NCBI GenBank assembly: GCA_027382625.1
Contig: JAJKFJ010020904.1
Span: 248,001 to 312,000, forward strand
Reading direction: 5' to 3'
Length of the DNA: 64,000 bases
Source: Tetmemena sp. SeJ-2015
Taxonomy: Eukaryota > Ciliophora > Spirotrichea > Sporadotrichida > Oxytrichidae
The notes under the pieces were generated by a model. The model did not search any database. It saw nothing but the letters and a program-made list of their open reading frames with translations, and had not been told where the DNA came from. The translations under genes and the position numbers were made by a program. Position 1 is the stretch's first letter. Every line of letters begins with the position of its first letter. This document shows positions 23,049-36,010 of this stretch, one piece after another.

Positions 23049-25923
23049 TCAAATATATGCAGGAGTAAACTTCTATAACTTGCTCCATTAAATAAAAAAT
23101 TATCGTAGGAAGCTTGAAGCAGATTAGACACATGGACAATCTTCAGTGTTCACCTTCATATCCATAAAGAGTTACCTCATTGGAGTTGCACCTGCATCCA
23201 ATGCCTTAATTTGATTTCTGTTAAGAACACTCGCTCTTCTTGTATCTGCATTTGACTTAAGCTACTTATCTTTAAGCTCTTCCTATTCCTTTACACTCAT
23301 GAAAATTTAAAAAAATTTTAATTTCTTTTTGTTTTATGACATCCATCGAATTAGAAGGTCTTCTTTCTTCAGTTATATTTTCTGGAGGCTTAAGAGAGTT
23401 CTCTTCCTTAAAAACTTCTATTAAAGGCACTGAAGTTTTCGGGGAAGGTGAAATTACTTTCTCTGGAAAATGACTACTGGCTCTCCTTCTTCTTCTCTTT
23501 TTCTTCTTATTATCTCTTTTGTGATGCTTTCTCTCAATTCTAGGACTAAGAACCTCCGTTTTATCGCTTATTCTTCTATTAAACCTATTTATAAATTTTT
23601 TACTTTTTGAAGTATTCAAAAAAGGGGATTCCTTTTTCCCAAACTTTTTACCAAGGAAATTTCTTTACCGCTTGATCCAACTTTTTTAGCTTTCTCCATC
23701 TTTGTCTTTCCTAATATGAAATATATAATGTCCTGGACAATTTCTGCAACTGTCTCTAATCTTAAGTAGTCTTTGAATCTCTACTGAGGACATCTCTTTC
23801 TTCTATTTTGTCTCTGAATTCATTGACAGTGTTTCTCACATCGTTCTCAATCATAAAGGAATAAAAATCATGTTTTAAGCTAACACAAGATTTCTAAAAA
23901 GCTAACTGCCCCCAGAGTTGCTTTTTTCGTTACCCATCAGACCCATTAGATGCATATACTCTCCCCGACACTTCCTTAGATTTATGATCTCTAGAGCTCC
24001 TAATCTTGCTAATTACCAAGTCCCAAACTCGTATTATTGCTTCCCTTATTTTAAAGCAATAAAAACTAATTTTGAGGATTGCTCTTATTAGAAGATTGCC
24101 GGGAATTTCTTTTCTTATCCAATTAAGAAGAGGAAGCAGGGCTTGCTTGCATATAAGGCTTAGAATCTGTGATATTTAAAAAGCTAAATTATTGGGTTAG
24201 AGTTGAATTCATTTTGAGGAATCAATAATGCATTAGGAGAGCGAATGGTTGGACTCTAAGTTCCATTAAATTTAATATATCGATACCATTTTCTCTCTAA
24301 TCTTGAAGCATTTTGATCTCTCTCATATTCATGGCTAAACTTGAGTCACTTTGATTTCCTAGACTTAGCTTTACACTCCTTCTCTCTAAGCTTGCAGCAA
24401 TTTAACCAAGCTTCTAAAGCTTGTTAGGTATCTATCCTTAGTTTATGTTAGATGTGGATTTGCGGGTCTTGTTAGAAGAAGCCTCACTCAACTTTCTCTG
24501 CTCTTGCTCTCCATTTTGTCTTTGAGATTCTGTAAAATTCTCAGCTGTTCTGTTCATAAGGCCTAGAATAGGAGAGATTTTTTTCGAAGGAGACTCAGTT
24601 TCGATATCTTGCCGCGGGTTTGACGTTGATTTTCGGAGTTGTATTAAATATCTTTGACATAAGTCGTTTGGTTATAGATTTGCGGACTGCCCGACTTACT
24701 CTTTCATTCAAGTTCGCATTTTCGTTTTTGGAATTTAAATTATTCTCTCTTCCTCTTCCTTAAGGATGTCTTTCTTATAGGCGTTGATATTTCCCCTTTG
24801 GAGATCATAGTATAAAAGTTCATGGAATAAACGAGAAAGAATAAATGGATAACTTAATGAAAAGTATTTGGCAATCTGCTGTTGAAAGTGTTAGGCAACT
24901 CTCTGCTGCTCTCTCTTGGAGGAAAGAGTTGATGTAGTGTCTTAGTTATCAGCTGCTGAGTTTAGATCGGGATGTATTCATCACAAAGTTCTCTAAAAAT
25001 GTAACTCTCATCTTTAGTTCTTTATTGCACTCTCTTAAAATAAATCTCAAGTCCAAGATTGCCCTCCATTTAGTTGCAAAATCTTCATCTATTCCTTTAG
25101 CTTTACAGTCTTATGAAATGCTTTTAAGCTTTAATATAACTGAATATCTATATTTACTATCGAATTTTAAGAAGAAGTTTAATTCAAGATATTTTTAAGA
25201 ATGTCTTATTTCTGAGGCTAGATTCCTTTTCCTGATAGCTGGCCACACTTACAGTGTTTTTAGTGAGTTCCTCTGAGAGAACAAGAGTTCTTTAGTCGAG
25301 TGTTTTGATGAGACCCTCATATTAGTTATTTAGGTTTTTAAGGGCTGCGTGCTATTGCTCCTTTTCAATTTGATGAGTGAGCAGTTCTCTCATATAGTCA
25401 GCTTTAATATTCTCCATGAGTTCAGTAATGTAGTCATAAAAGCCCTAACGGTTGAAGTTGCGCTCTAAAGTATGCACTTGCACGTTCATAGCTCCTTAGA
25501 AGGCTAGCATTTATAAAAACGCAAAACATTTACTGTTGCAGATTCTGAACATTCTTGGTGACTCCATGAGTCTTCTAATCGACTGAGGTCTACTCCTCTT
25601 CTAACTTTAGTATTCGTTTTCCAATTTCCTCTATGAGCTTGATTCGCTAGTCTTAGTGCTTCAGAGTCATCTTAAAGTCTAAGATTTGCTTGTCCATCAT
25701 CTGAACCATATTTCGAGAGTTTTCATTTGAGTCTATAATCAAAAGAATAAAATATAGACAGTCTTTAACTTCCTTCATTCTCGTATTAACTGGCAAAAGC
25801 AAGTCGTAGATGATGCGCCTCACTCTCGTCTCAAAGTCAAACCAGTCAAGCTCATTCTTTGTGAAAAGCGGTTATTCCAATCACTATATTCGAAGCGTTG
25901 TGGTACTCGCTGTTATTGTCCAT
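23049..25923 (-). CDS. Unidentified large coiled-coil, Ser/Lys-rich protein
   Basis: Start ATG 25921-25923. The N-terminal half is helical and well ordered: FDFETRVRRIIYDLLLPVNT, KRILKLEEEQTSVDQK, then MNVQVHTLERNFNRQGFYDY and a long coiled coil through about 25200. The middle (25150-24600) contains FATKWRAILDLRFILREC and a basic stretch ANLNERVSRAVRKSITKRL. The C-terminal third is disordered: SPSKKISPILGLMNRTAEN, a poly-basic run (KKKKRRRRRASS at about 23500) and NQIKALDAGATPM. Stop TGA 23049-23051. Several frame changes (near 25530, 25170, 24930, 24590 and 23310) imply unresolved introns or IESs. No enzyme motif is seen; a cytoskeletal role is possible. It is convergent in order with the B-box gene on the same strand, 30 bp apart. 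Confidence 0.5.
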
Positions 25924-26089
25924 TATTCTTCTTCTAATAAGCCTGCTATAAGAGATTTATAACAAAACAAATCGGTGTTTAACTTTTTATTCTTATAGAA
26001 TGATTTTCACTAAAAAATGCCTTTGAATTTAGTAGTGGGTAGACTATATTTTATTTTGTACAGTTATCGGACCCCTAGCTTATCACACC

Positions 26090-27010
26090 ATGACTTCTGC
26101 TTTTGAAAAGGGCTTGACGTATGCTCATTTAGACTCAAAGCTAATGTGGATTAAGACTCCTCAGTAATTGCTATCCAAGGAGTAGTAAGCTTATAAGCAT
26201 CAAGGAATTTTCATATTGCAAAATAAATTAATTTTTGTGTTTGGTGGGTATAACTCCTAGAGAGAGCCACAGAACAATTTATACTTAATCACTCCTTCTT
26301 ATCAAAGAAATTAGAGATACATATCAGCCAAGAACTTTGGGAGGTTCAAGAAAATGGTCAAGCCGAAGGTCTATTATGAAATTCAAAACTTGTCTCGAAA
26401 TGCCATTGGCAATCCTCCTTCCCCAAGATATCTACACTCAGCATGCTTTGTTCAGGGAAGCAGTTATGGTAAAGGCAGATTAGGTTCAAGCACTACTCTA
26501 AAGAATGAAGCCAAATAAAAAGCAGGAGAAGTGAAAGCGCCTAATGTTGGTAGGATGGGTTTCATAGCTATATTTGGAGGGAGAAATGACAACTTATATA
26601 AGGAGGTAGGCTGCAACAATATAGCATTGAATGATTTGCATCTGTATGATATTGCCTCCTGTACTTGGATGGTGATATTTTAATTTATATTTTTCTTTGA
26701 TTGGGCTGTATGGAGAAATCCCCGAAAGTAGATGGGGGCATCAACTAGTCAGCTATCAATCAGGAAGTGAAAGTGAAACTCAGATGCTTCTTTTAGGCGG
26801 AATTAACCTCTAAAGTTATTCCGATACCTCTATTTACCATTTCAACTTATTTTAAACTTAGACGAACGAGCAATAGCATCTCACTATGAAGAAATAGAAA
26901 ACAAAATAAAGTACCTCAAAGATGACAATAACATCAACACTACTAATATAGAACCAACAAGAAAGCATAGTATATCAAAATCTTAAAGACCTATAGATAT
27001 CAAACTTTGA
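26090..27010 (+). CDS. Kelch-repeat protein
   Basis: Start ATG 26090-26092; stop TGA 27008-27010. The blades are recognisable by the GG-Y/F...LYLI pattern: KLIFVFGGYNSQREPQNNLY, SPRYLHSACFVQGSSYGKG with FIAIFGGRNDN...LNDLHLYDIASCTW, and RWGHQLVSYQSGSESETQML with LLLGGIN...SIYHFNL. One insert (about 26673-26703, GT-rich start, TTTG end) interrupts blade 2-3 and may be an intron or IES; another slip near 26860 leads into LDERAIASHYEEIENKIKYL and a short Ser/Lys tail. With only about 280 residues it has too few blades for a full propeller by itself. It is separate from the kelch gene at 7.3-11.0 kb. Confidence 0.65.
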
Positions 27011-27195
27011 AAAAATTCCTAATTTTAATTTCCAACTCTCATTAAAAGCTAACCACAGAAATGGAATAAGCAGTTTTTAATGAGAAATAAATGAACTAAT
27101 CCAGACTGTGTACTGTAGTTAGATATCAATTAATTTACTTTTGTCTCCTGAGATTTTAAAATATATTTCCCAAATTTAAAAATAGATTTCTCACT

Positions 27196-30100
27196 ATGAA
27201 CCCACTAGCCTCTCTTAAAAAGCAATCAGAATTATTCAAATTATTATTCTACACATTTTTAATTTAATTAGGAGTAAAGTTTAGTTTTTATCCCTTAACA
27301 TTATTCTAGAATTTGAAAAATGTTGGCCGAGACCTGTATAAGTTTTTTGTTAGCTTTGACTTGTATGGCCATGCACCTGTACTTTCCATACGAAGAGAAG
27401 AGACTGCAAAATCATTGATGGGTTTCTTGATAAGTTTGTTGTTTTATGGGTTAATGGTTGCATACATCTATTAATAGGGTGTGCTATTAATTTACAAGTA
27501 AAACCCTACTATACAAATACAAGAGACCCTGCGTGATATGGATGACGTTTCAACTTTCGCACCAAGAGATAATGGCTTCGATTTCGCTTTCACACTCAAA
27601 TAAGATCTAGATCCTACTATAGCTTACTTTGATGTTATCTTTAATTAATATGTGAAGCAAATTCAAAAGTTCTAATTGAATAACGGTACTTCGTATAACG
27701 TCTCAACCAACCTAACTCTTGCCCGTTGCAACATGAGCACCTTCAACTTTTAAAACAAGACCCAACTACAATCGATTCAGTTTGAGAAATAATTCTATTG
27801 CGTCAAGTCTACTGACACCTATGAAATTGGTGGCAACTAAATCAGTTCAATATTCACATATCTTCAACTTAGACTTATAAGATGCTCCACATCAGCATCT
27901 CTTCCAACAACATAACAATAAGTTTGTGTTTTTATATCCTGGATTAAAACTAAGGAGAAACTTGCAGCAATAAGAAAACGAGGAAGAGTAACTGTCCTCT
28001 CGCACTAAGATAATTCCTGTGCCCAAAAGAAATCAAGATCGAGTCTTGTAGATTATCCCAACACTGGCATTATGTTTATATTTTCATTGACATTGCCACC
28101 AGTTCCAACTGTTCCTGCAGTTTTCAATAATATAAAGTGTGGAATCTCATCCGCTTTTGACGCCCTCATCTCCAACAAAAACTTAAAAATAGCTTACCAA
28201 ATATCTCTTAGTTTTTATTTAACTTCTACTTCGTTTTCGTAAATACCAACTTCGATCCACTAAGCATAGACCAGCCTCTCAAATACTTTTTGGATGACTC
28301 ACTCTTCATTGAAATGGAAGCTGGCAAGAATAAGAAGGGTGTATTATTGTTGTTTAAATATGTTTTTAAGGCTGACTTATTGATCAGGTAGCAATCGATG
28401 GAACTGCTGGATGACATCTGGCAGTTTGGAGATCCAGAGGAAATTGACTTCGCTTAAGTCGGTAGTGGTATAAAATATTGGGACACGACCACTAGCAGCT
28501 CAGACAATACAATTCTCACAGTTAACATTAAACTTGACAAAGTGTAGAATATTTACCAACGCACGCAATACTCAGTACTTTAGTTTCTTGGAGATATCAT
28601 ACTGTTTAATTAGCTTTAATTTCATTTTTAAAGCCTATCTTTAATGTAAAATTATGTTAAAATTCTTTTTGGAGAAATTCTTTAATCCTTTTAATTTATA
28701 TTATATAAGTTAAACTATATATATATGTAGATAAATTATGAGAGATATTGGAGGACTTCAAGGAATGTTGTTCATCATCGGGTTCTAAAGTTTATTTAAA
28801 TTCTTCATAGTAAGCTAATACGCTGAGAAAGCCTTCTTCAGGGACGTAATGAAGGAAACTTTCCTAATTGAGCAGAAAACTATGAACAAACTAGGCCTCA
28901 GAAGCCAGAAGTCTAGAACTTTCTCGAAAAGCTCTAACAAAATTCTTCTTTTTCTTCTAAGTTTAATTTTATCCACACTATGACCATGCCCAACTAGCAG
29001 ACTCAGTCCTCAGGAAACCACTCTCATCAACCCTCTAATGATCTAAACGCAAACCCTTTCTACTTATAAAATGAACCGTAACTCATAAACTAGGGGACTA
29101 TTGCTCCTCTCAAGAGAGGTGAGCTGAGTAATTTAAACGTTCTGGACATAGCAGCAAACAATGATGATGCCTTCTAATCAAGATAGCCTTAAAAGTAAAA
29201 AAGTCAAGAGCTTAATTTTGCAACTGCCAAGTCAGAAACCAAACCCTTAACTTAAGTCAACAAGGGCCAGGTTGAAAATGAATGGGACTAAGTAACTCAT
29301 AGAGCAGGCTCAGCTGAGTAGCTTGAAAGTATATTTAGTTTAAGAGATAAGGAGAGAAATTCCGAGAAAGATGTATCTGTGGATTTTGCAGGGCAAGTTG
29401 CCGTTAAACTCAGAAATTTGTTCTTCTCAGCAGAGGACAGAAAAGATAGGGAAATATCATGTTGTTTTAATACAGTTGATTTAAATAATCGAGGAGAAAA
29501 TAGTGACTGATATAAATTTGAAAAGGAACCCTCTCCGCTATTACATAGACTACATAATAGAAAAGATGGGGCAGAGGTTTAAGTACAATTACAAAGCTAG
29601 TCTACTGCTGCTGCTCGGATTCAGACTAGGTTTCTTAGTTAAGTTGTTTGGTTGTTTCTGTCGCAAAACCAAGGATCTTTTAGATTTTTTCCGATATAAC
29701 TTTAAAGGAAGAAATTGAGATTGTAGAGGATGCGGAAGATAGCATAATGGACGAGTTATGCGTGGTAAATATCATAAAGCAGCTGCAGAAGGTCAAAATG
29801 TTTGAGAAATTCCTCATCAACAAAAGACAGAGAACGCTCATGAAGTACCAGAATCATTTGGTGCTCCACAGAGATGACTCAGATTACAGTGAATTGGAAA
29901 ACGATGATGACCCTAATAATGATCTGGGCTATTAATCTGATGAGGTGGATAAGTACGATGGCCCTACAGTCTATATGTCGTATATCTTATTTCTGAATGA
30001 GAAGTCTTGAATGAGAACCATTTAAAAAGGCAACTTACTGTCGGACTAAAGAGACATATTCTAAAACAGAGGCTTGAAAAACTGAGTCAATAGGAACAAA

Positions 30101-30535
30101 TCAGCAACATAGATTTAAAAGAAGATAAATTATTCTATTTGCGACTCATTAGTGGGCTGATGGATAAAAAAATCAGAGCCAGAACATTATTGAAGCTTCG
30201 AAAGACCAAGCACAGAGAATAGAAAGTTTTAATTATTTTGAGCTAGCTTGCATTATTCAGGGCAAGATAAGTCTTAGAGGGATATCCATATTTCCAACTT
30301 TACTTATTTATTTTAAATTACAATCTAAATATGTTACAATTACAAACTATTTGCATTGACAATCAACTTATAATGCTACTCACCATTTAGTAAAAAAAAC
30401 ATAAATATCAACGACCCTGCTACCTAACCAAAAAAATCCCCCAAAAAAATACCCCTATAAATTAGTTTAAGATATAATGCTATTTTCGAAAAAGAATTAA
30501 TTATTTATCTTTATAAATTATATGACGATAAAATC
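27196..30535 (+). CDS. Ciliate-type transmembrane protein (LGDIGGL family)
   Basis: Start ATG 27196-27198 (MNPLASLKKQSELFKLLF). An N-terminal hydrophobic segment (MGFLISLLFYGLMVAYIYQ) follows LYGHAPVLSIRREET. The luminal/extracellular part has paired cysteines (LARCNMSTFNFQ, QFYCVKSTDTYE, CPKEIKIESC, ATSSNCSC). LQFLGDIGGLQGMLFIIGFQ, restored by excising 28591-28741, precedes the second membrane segment. This layout matches a large uncharacterised ciliate membrane-protein family; function is not known. A Gln/Asn-rich cytosolic tail (29000-29480) and an acidic/helical C-terminus (EIEIVEDAEDSIMDELCVV, DYSELENDDDPNND) follow. A 14-bp IES with a 10-bp pointer sits at 29994. The end is uncertain: coding is convincing to about 30225; the first in-frame TGA is 30533-30535. 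Confidence 0.6.
28591..28741. other. 151-bp IES, pointer GAGATAT
   Basis: GAGATAT at 28591-28597 and 28742-28748 in the same phase. Removal creates the continuous LGDIGGLQGMLFIIGF motif. Confidence 0.8.
29994..30007. other. 14-bp IES, 10-bp pointer TGAATGAGAA
   Basis: TGAATGAGAA at 29994-30003 and 30008-30017, only GTCT between them. Excision converts a frameshifted TGA into SYILFLNENHLKRQLTVG. Confidence 0.7.
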
Positions 30536-30616
30536 TATATTTCATTTATTTATTTAAAAGTTGATTATAAAATTGAACCTATAAGGTGCAATCAATAAAT
30601 CCAACTACTCATCTTC

Positions 30617-31132
30617 ATGATAATAAATTATGTTTTATAATTTAATCCTTTGGCTCCTGCTTCCGCAACAAAGCACCTCTCCAACAACTACAATCGCTAC
30701 TCGTACTCAAAAAACGCTAATAACTAGATCACAGAGCACAGGAATGAAAATGCCCTTTTAAGCTCCAGGAATGGCGCTAAAAATAGCCACGCCCTCATAG
30801 GAGCCAGTCCTTAGGATACAAGCAGAGATAACATAAACAATAACAATATAAACTCTCACATGAACAGTGTCATAGTCAATGAAACTATTCTCAATGATAA
30901 TGAATTTTATGCCAAAAACCCTAGAGCTCCCCATAAGGAGAACTCATCTCTAAAAGAATATTATTTCATTTTTTGTGTTGCTTTAATTTTCATCATAATT
31001 GATTTCTTAAAGTAAACAAGCACCCGTAGGGTTGAGAACTCTCTAGCTTTGATGATTATTTAAAAAGGGAAACTAGCAAAGCTTTTATTATCTTATTTAG
31101 TATATATCCTATTAGTTATTCTTTTAAACTGA
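30617..31132 (+). CDS. Small tail-anchored-like protein, unidentified
   Basis: A single open frame runs from ATG 30617-30619 to TGA 31130-31132. The N-terminal about 110 residues are hydrophilic, rich in Ser and Asn (LSNNYNRYSYSKNANNQITE, ALIGASPQDTSRDN). One strong membrane segment follows (EYYFIFCVALIFIIIDFL, about 30958-31010). The domain order is compatible with a SNARE-type tail anchor, but no SNARE heptad core was recognised. Sequence after the membrane segment (31015-31130) is less convincing and may be an IES or 3' sequence; the real stop could then be closer to 31050. The first about 30 bases after the ATG are AT-rich and may also be non-coding. Confidence 0.45.
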
Positions 31133-31196
31133 TTGAATCATAACTTATGGGAATGTGAATTTGCGCATAAACAATATTAAATAACTATGGTCAAGA

Positions 31197-33803
31197 AAAC
31201 CAACATTAATAAGAGGACTGCAACTAGCTCCCAAAACTCAGCAGCTAATTTGTCAGAAGACATAATAAACGCATCTTATCAAATTATACTTTTTAAGGTC
31301 AAATAAAAGCAAGAAAAATGAAAAATATATATTTTGCTTTATTTATATCAGATTTAAGATATTATTTTGCTATCTTTGTTTAATACCTAATAAGAAATAG
31401 TAAAATTAATGTATTTTTGAGGGAATTTTTTAAAAAATAAAACATATATTTTATTGCAATAGTAAAATGTTAATTTAATCTTATAGCCAGCAGGAAACAG
31501 TATTTTAGAAGGTATTATTAGCAGGATTAATGGTTACTAGATATTAAGTGATGATCTCCTCAAACAAGAGAAAGCCCTAATGACTTTGGCTTCAGTCAGC
31601 TTAAATAAGGAGCTTCCCCTTTAAAAGTTCTACAACATAGGTACCATCACTTCTCTATTAACTTCATGTCTAGACTTGATTTCCAAGTTGCTGAACATAG
31701 CCAACCAGCTACAAACTTAATTATTTATTAACTCGTGCATCCATTTTCGCTCTGGACGCCCTCAGGTAAAATTGTTGTCTCATTAACTAAAATAAAGGAA
31801 CCTAATTAACTAAGCCTACCTGATTGAGAGAAAGGACTTTGCAGTTGGAATTTTGAATATGAACTACTTACAGACCTTAGATGAGCTTATCTAAAAAGCT
31901 ATCAATCTTTTGGAATTTTCTTCAAGACAGCCCCAATCCAATTAGAACCCACAGTCCATAGAGCTATACCAACTAGTCATCGAACAAGCATTCATAAACC
32001 TAGAAGATCTCTTTCACTTCATAGAGCAGGGAGATTTGCTCAAATAACTTACTCAATCATAGCAAATTAAGAAGTACTTCGAGATGCTACTGAACTGCCA
32101 GGCTCATCCCTACTTAACAATCAGAGTGCTCAGACAAGTCTCAGTCTTCTTCAAGGAACTGACTGCAGATAATTCGGACAGCAAGATTTTCTTTGGCGAG
32201 CAGCTACTTGCCTTCTCCACTCACTTTGTGGAGCATTTGAATGAGGAGAATTGCGAATTCACCACTAACATTCTAAGATATAGTATAGTTAATATAGCCT
32301 ATTTTTAAGACTGCTGTACAACGTTTTGTATAGTTCAGGCGGCTATTAACTAATCAAGAGCAACATGCCACTAATTAGCGCATGTGTGTCCAAGATACTA
32401 GCTCTAAGCACTCCCCAAGAAATATTCATGAAATCTTTTAGTCACCTTTACAAGCTTGCAGACAAACCAGTCGACCAAAAGAAGAATGAGGAGGAAGATG
32501 AAGAGGATGATGAAATGAACGATGTGCAAGAAGAGGGTGAAGAGGAAATTAAAGAAGTGAAGGAGGATGCAGTTGTTAAGTCATTGGAATTCAGGCTTTG
32601 GAAGGGACTGGCGAAGTCTAATGTAAACGTCTTAGACTTGCTTTGTGAATTAGTGGCACTTGCATCAATAAACGAAGATGATCAAGACTATGAAGAGATA
32701 GAAAATGATGAAGAGGAATCTAAGAATTCAGCTAAGGTATCTCCTGATGATGAACTTGCAAATACCAAAGAAATTGATGTTTCTGAAATCAAGCAATTCT
32801 GCAGTCTACTTATTTTCGATTCTGGAGTATTTTCCAAGGTAAACTAAAACATTTTTATTATAAGTCTTAACTTAAATGAGAGAATTTAGTGCAGAGGTGC
32901 GAGAGTACGCCTCAATTTTTAGGTTTGCCTCGAGATATGGAGCAAGCTCTATACGATGTTTAAGATTCATCTATGGGACTTATTTACAACATTATCTAGA
33001 ACGTAACTATTAAACTTAAATCATCTTCACATCCAGATGAAAATTATTTATGAGAACGTAACAGAAAGTTTAAAAATTGAATACATTGAGAGTGTGTTGC
33101 AGGTGATATTCAACTTGATAGATAAGAACTTACACAAGTGTGAGGATCTGATATTTGAGAATGCCCTTCAAATCATAGAATTTATACTCTAAAAAGAACA
33201 AAGCAATCTCAGGCAACTAAAGCCTTAAAATACCAATTATATTACATTCATCTGTTTAAATAAATATTCTCTTATGTTTATGATTGGGTTTAGTCACAAT
33301 AAATTGTTGGATCAACTAATAAGACTAGGAAACTATGTGCAGCAACCTCAGATAAAGCAACTATTTTTAATTATAACTGTGTGTCTCAATCCTAGGTAAT
33401 CTATTGACAATTTTTTTAAACAGAAGGAAGTAAGGTGCAGGTGATACTGACTACAGAAGAGAACATCCAAGTGATTTGCGATATCTTGATCCAATCCTGC
33501 AAATCAGGGGAGCTGATGCTAATCTGCCACTCAATAAATGCCTTCTTTGACATCTTCAGTGAAGCAAATTATAACGAAGTGCTCAAGCAAAAACAAGTTA
33601 TTGAATTAATGAGGCAAGGCCATCAGCATCTTCAAACACTCGTAAGATAATTACAACTATTGCTTATTTCATACTTATCTTTATAGTGCAAGTAAGCAGC
33701 AGCGAATAAAACACAAAGCAGGGGAGAGATAAGCTTTGCGAGAGACATGGTAGATAATCTGCCACGCTTCATAGACTACAAAGTAAAAGAGATGAAACTA
33801 TGA
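31197..33803 (+). CDS. HEATR3/Syo1-like HEAT-repeat protein
   Basis: Start ATG 31197-31199 (MVKKTNINKRTATSSQNS, a short basic N-terminus typical of the family); stop TGA 33801-33803. Helical repeats begin with ILEGIISRINGYQILSDDLL. An acidic insertion (DEEDDEMNDVQEEGEEE, 32490-32570) is followed by LLCELVALASINEDDQDYEE. The C-terminal part, LICHSINAFFDIFSEANYNE ... DNLPRFIDYKVKEM, closely resembles the end of HEATR3/Syo1, the chaperone that co-imports ribosomal proteins uL18 and uL5 into the nucleus. Known joins: an IES with pointer TATAGT (32279-32328), a probable intron starting GTAAAC at 32839, and inserts near 31296-31485, 33000-33035 and 33390-33435. Assignment is by recognition of the overall pattern and C-terminus. 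Confidence 0.6.
32279..32328. other. 50-bp IES, pointer TATAGT
   Basis: TATAGT at 32279-32284 and 32329-32334, same phase. Junction gives NILRYSSGGYQLIKSNMPLI. Confidence 0.75.
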
Positions 33804-34022
33804 AGATAAGACTAATGCCTAATTAAATGCAATTCATATATTAGACAGAATAATCCAAGTATTTACTACATGCTATTTATTAAGAAACCAGCATTATCTC
33901 ACTTCTTCAATCCACAATCCAAACTTAAGGATAGATTTCTTTGATAGTCAATGATAAAAATTACTATGAAAAAGAAGCATAAATAAAATTCAACAAATGA
34001 AAGAGTAGTCGTTTGGAATAAA

Positions 34023-34550
34023 ATGAGGCTTTCCTCTGCTGTGACCCCCTCCCCGTGTCTCTCCTTACACCCAGTCGATGCGCCTTATGATCAAAGGCTT
34101 AGAACCAATTATCAGAAAGCTACAACAGGTGACCAGAAATGAACACAGATAGTTTTCTGAGCCCGCTGAGTTTTATGAAAGCCAACACTTTAATCCCTCC
34201 ACCATAATTATTATTTAAAGAGGTTGCAACTTAAGTGAACTCAAAGATTTAATGGATAATTTAAGATGAATTAGAAACTGCTACTATTTGTTCCTTATAA
34301 GTTAATAGGCTTATAGATTATAATCGGTACTTCATTCTTTATTAAGAGAGACGTAGCGTTTGGCTTTGGATTAGCTTTATAATACATCAAATTTGCTAGA
34401 GTTAGTGCATTTTTCTATTAAAATATTTATATTTCTATTCGTTGGTACTTGGGATATATCGTTTCCTTAATTCTGTTCTTTATTGATAGTAAAAATATAA
34501 TGATCTTGTCTTGGGCCATTTAAAAACGTTCAAAAAGCAACTTCCCATGA
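34023..34550 (+). CDS. Possible small membrane protein with MIC10-like motif
   Basis: Tentative. Two open stretches overlap in different frames. The first (about 34040-34266) reads MRLMIKGLEPIIRKLQQVTR and ends in KDLMDNLR. The second (ATG 34266, stop 34548-34550) begins hydrophobic and contains GTSFFIKRDVAFGFGLALQY, which resembles the MIC10 signature (paired Gly-rich membrane segments with a KR turn, GFGLG...Y). If they are one gene, a short insert around 34260-34275 is needed. MIC10 shapes mitochondrial cristae. The downstream 34390-34550 part (hydrophobic, ISIRWYLGYIVSLILFFID) may be non-coding. Another MIC10-like gene lies at 36.4-36.8 kb on the other strand. Confidence 0.3.
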
Positions 34551-34565
34551 AACTGCATAACACTT

Positions 34566-36010
34566 TCAGATCAACTTCAGAACCATTTGCAACAATAAAA
34601 TAAGCAGTCGAATCCTAATATTAAAGGAAGGTTTAAATTCTTCAAAAATTATCTTCATTAAAATTTATCTTTAAAATAAAAATATATAACTAATATATGT
34701 ATTTAAAAATCTATTTTGATAAGAAAAATAGTTTAAGAATTAAGGTCTTAAAGATACAATTATTGCTTCATTTTTAAAAATTTTATATCTATAGTTAGAT
34801 TCTACATTTTATTCTGTGTCTATTTAGCTGAAGTTATCTAAGTTATTGAGCTGGATGATGTCTTAACTTATCATACTTGCTTCTCTCGTCTACTTGACTT
34901 ATTTAAATTAGCTGGAATTATCTTTGCTGCTTTCTTCCTCTCTAGTCCTTAGCTTTATTATCGATGGAGTCATGCTTTGCAGATTATTTTAGCAGAATGA
35001 ACTCTCATCCTAAGCTTATAGCTTCTGCTAAAAAGAAGTCCTTCTGGCTCGCTAACTGTTTTTACTTATCTCGTCTTATACTTGAGGGAAGTAGTGAGGA
35101 AAATTGGTTTTCAAGTCTGGCTATGGCTACTCACTAATTTAGATATTTTGCATATAGGAGCTAATTAGAAGGACACTTTGTCTTTGCTTTTTACTTGCTT
35201 TGTCCTTCATCGCTTAAGAATTCTTAAACCTTTCTAAACTGCTCTTAAATTTTATGGTTCAATAAAACTTTTAGATGATCTACAATTTGAGGACACACTT
35301 ATTTAGTCAGATTAAATGCCATCGTTTTGTGATTGCCCTTTCCTCATCATTAATTAACTGCTTTTAAAAGACTGAGTAGACACCAGTTGCAAGCAAGTCT
35401 GGTTAGTTCTGAAATTCATGTTGCTGATAAGCTACTACTGGTTGTGATTAATTGACTAGGGAAACTCTTCATTGGTAATATCGATGAGAGCTGTAACTGA
35501 TCTATTGACCACAGCTGCACTTTGACTACTTCTTGGCTTTACTTTGGTGGTTGTTCTTATCAGTAGCTCAGAAGACTTAAGCACCTCCTGTCTAAAGTTA
35601 TTTGAGAAAGCTTGAGTGTTGAATCTCTCATTCGTTTGTAGAATAGACTCTCCACTTGAAGCACCTCCAGATCCACTATTACCGCTGCTTGATGATGAAC
35701 TTTAGAAAGTGAAACTTCTAGATATCTTTCTCCTGAAGGCAGTTCTCTTCTTAACTTTATCCATGTTTGGGTTTGTTGCGACTTGTTATCTGTTGAAAGA
35801 AGTTTGACTATCGTCTTTGAGAGTGGAGTTTCTTTTGCTTTGATTTAGGAAGCTGCGGGTGGGGAGGAGCGAGCGTTAAGAATAAACATCTTGGAGGATG
35901 CACTGTGTCTAGTCTTAGAAGGTAGAATCGTGGTGAGAACTTTTGAATTTGCAGTCAAATTCGTTGCTCACCATATCTGCGCTAGACTCGTGCATGAAGT
36001 TGTTTAGCAT
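34566..36010 (-). CDS. Unidentified Ser-rich, disordered protein
   Basis: Start ATG 36008-36010 (MLNNFMHESSADMVSNEF). The frame runs uninterrupted to about 35215 and is rich in Ser, Gln, Asn and Arg: RTAFRRKISRSFTFQSSSSS, then SGNSGSGGASSGES. A palindromic TTAAGAATTCTTAAG at about 35215-35230 coincides with a frame slip and TGA; beyond it coding resumes (MKDKASKKQRQSVLLISSYM, then KLRTREEESSKDNSSQFKQ) to about 34820. The last in-frame TGA is 34566-34568, but sequence after about 34810 is AT-rich and may be IES. No domain is recognised; composition suggests a phosphorylated regulatory or cytoskeletal linker protein. Confidence 0.5.
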
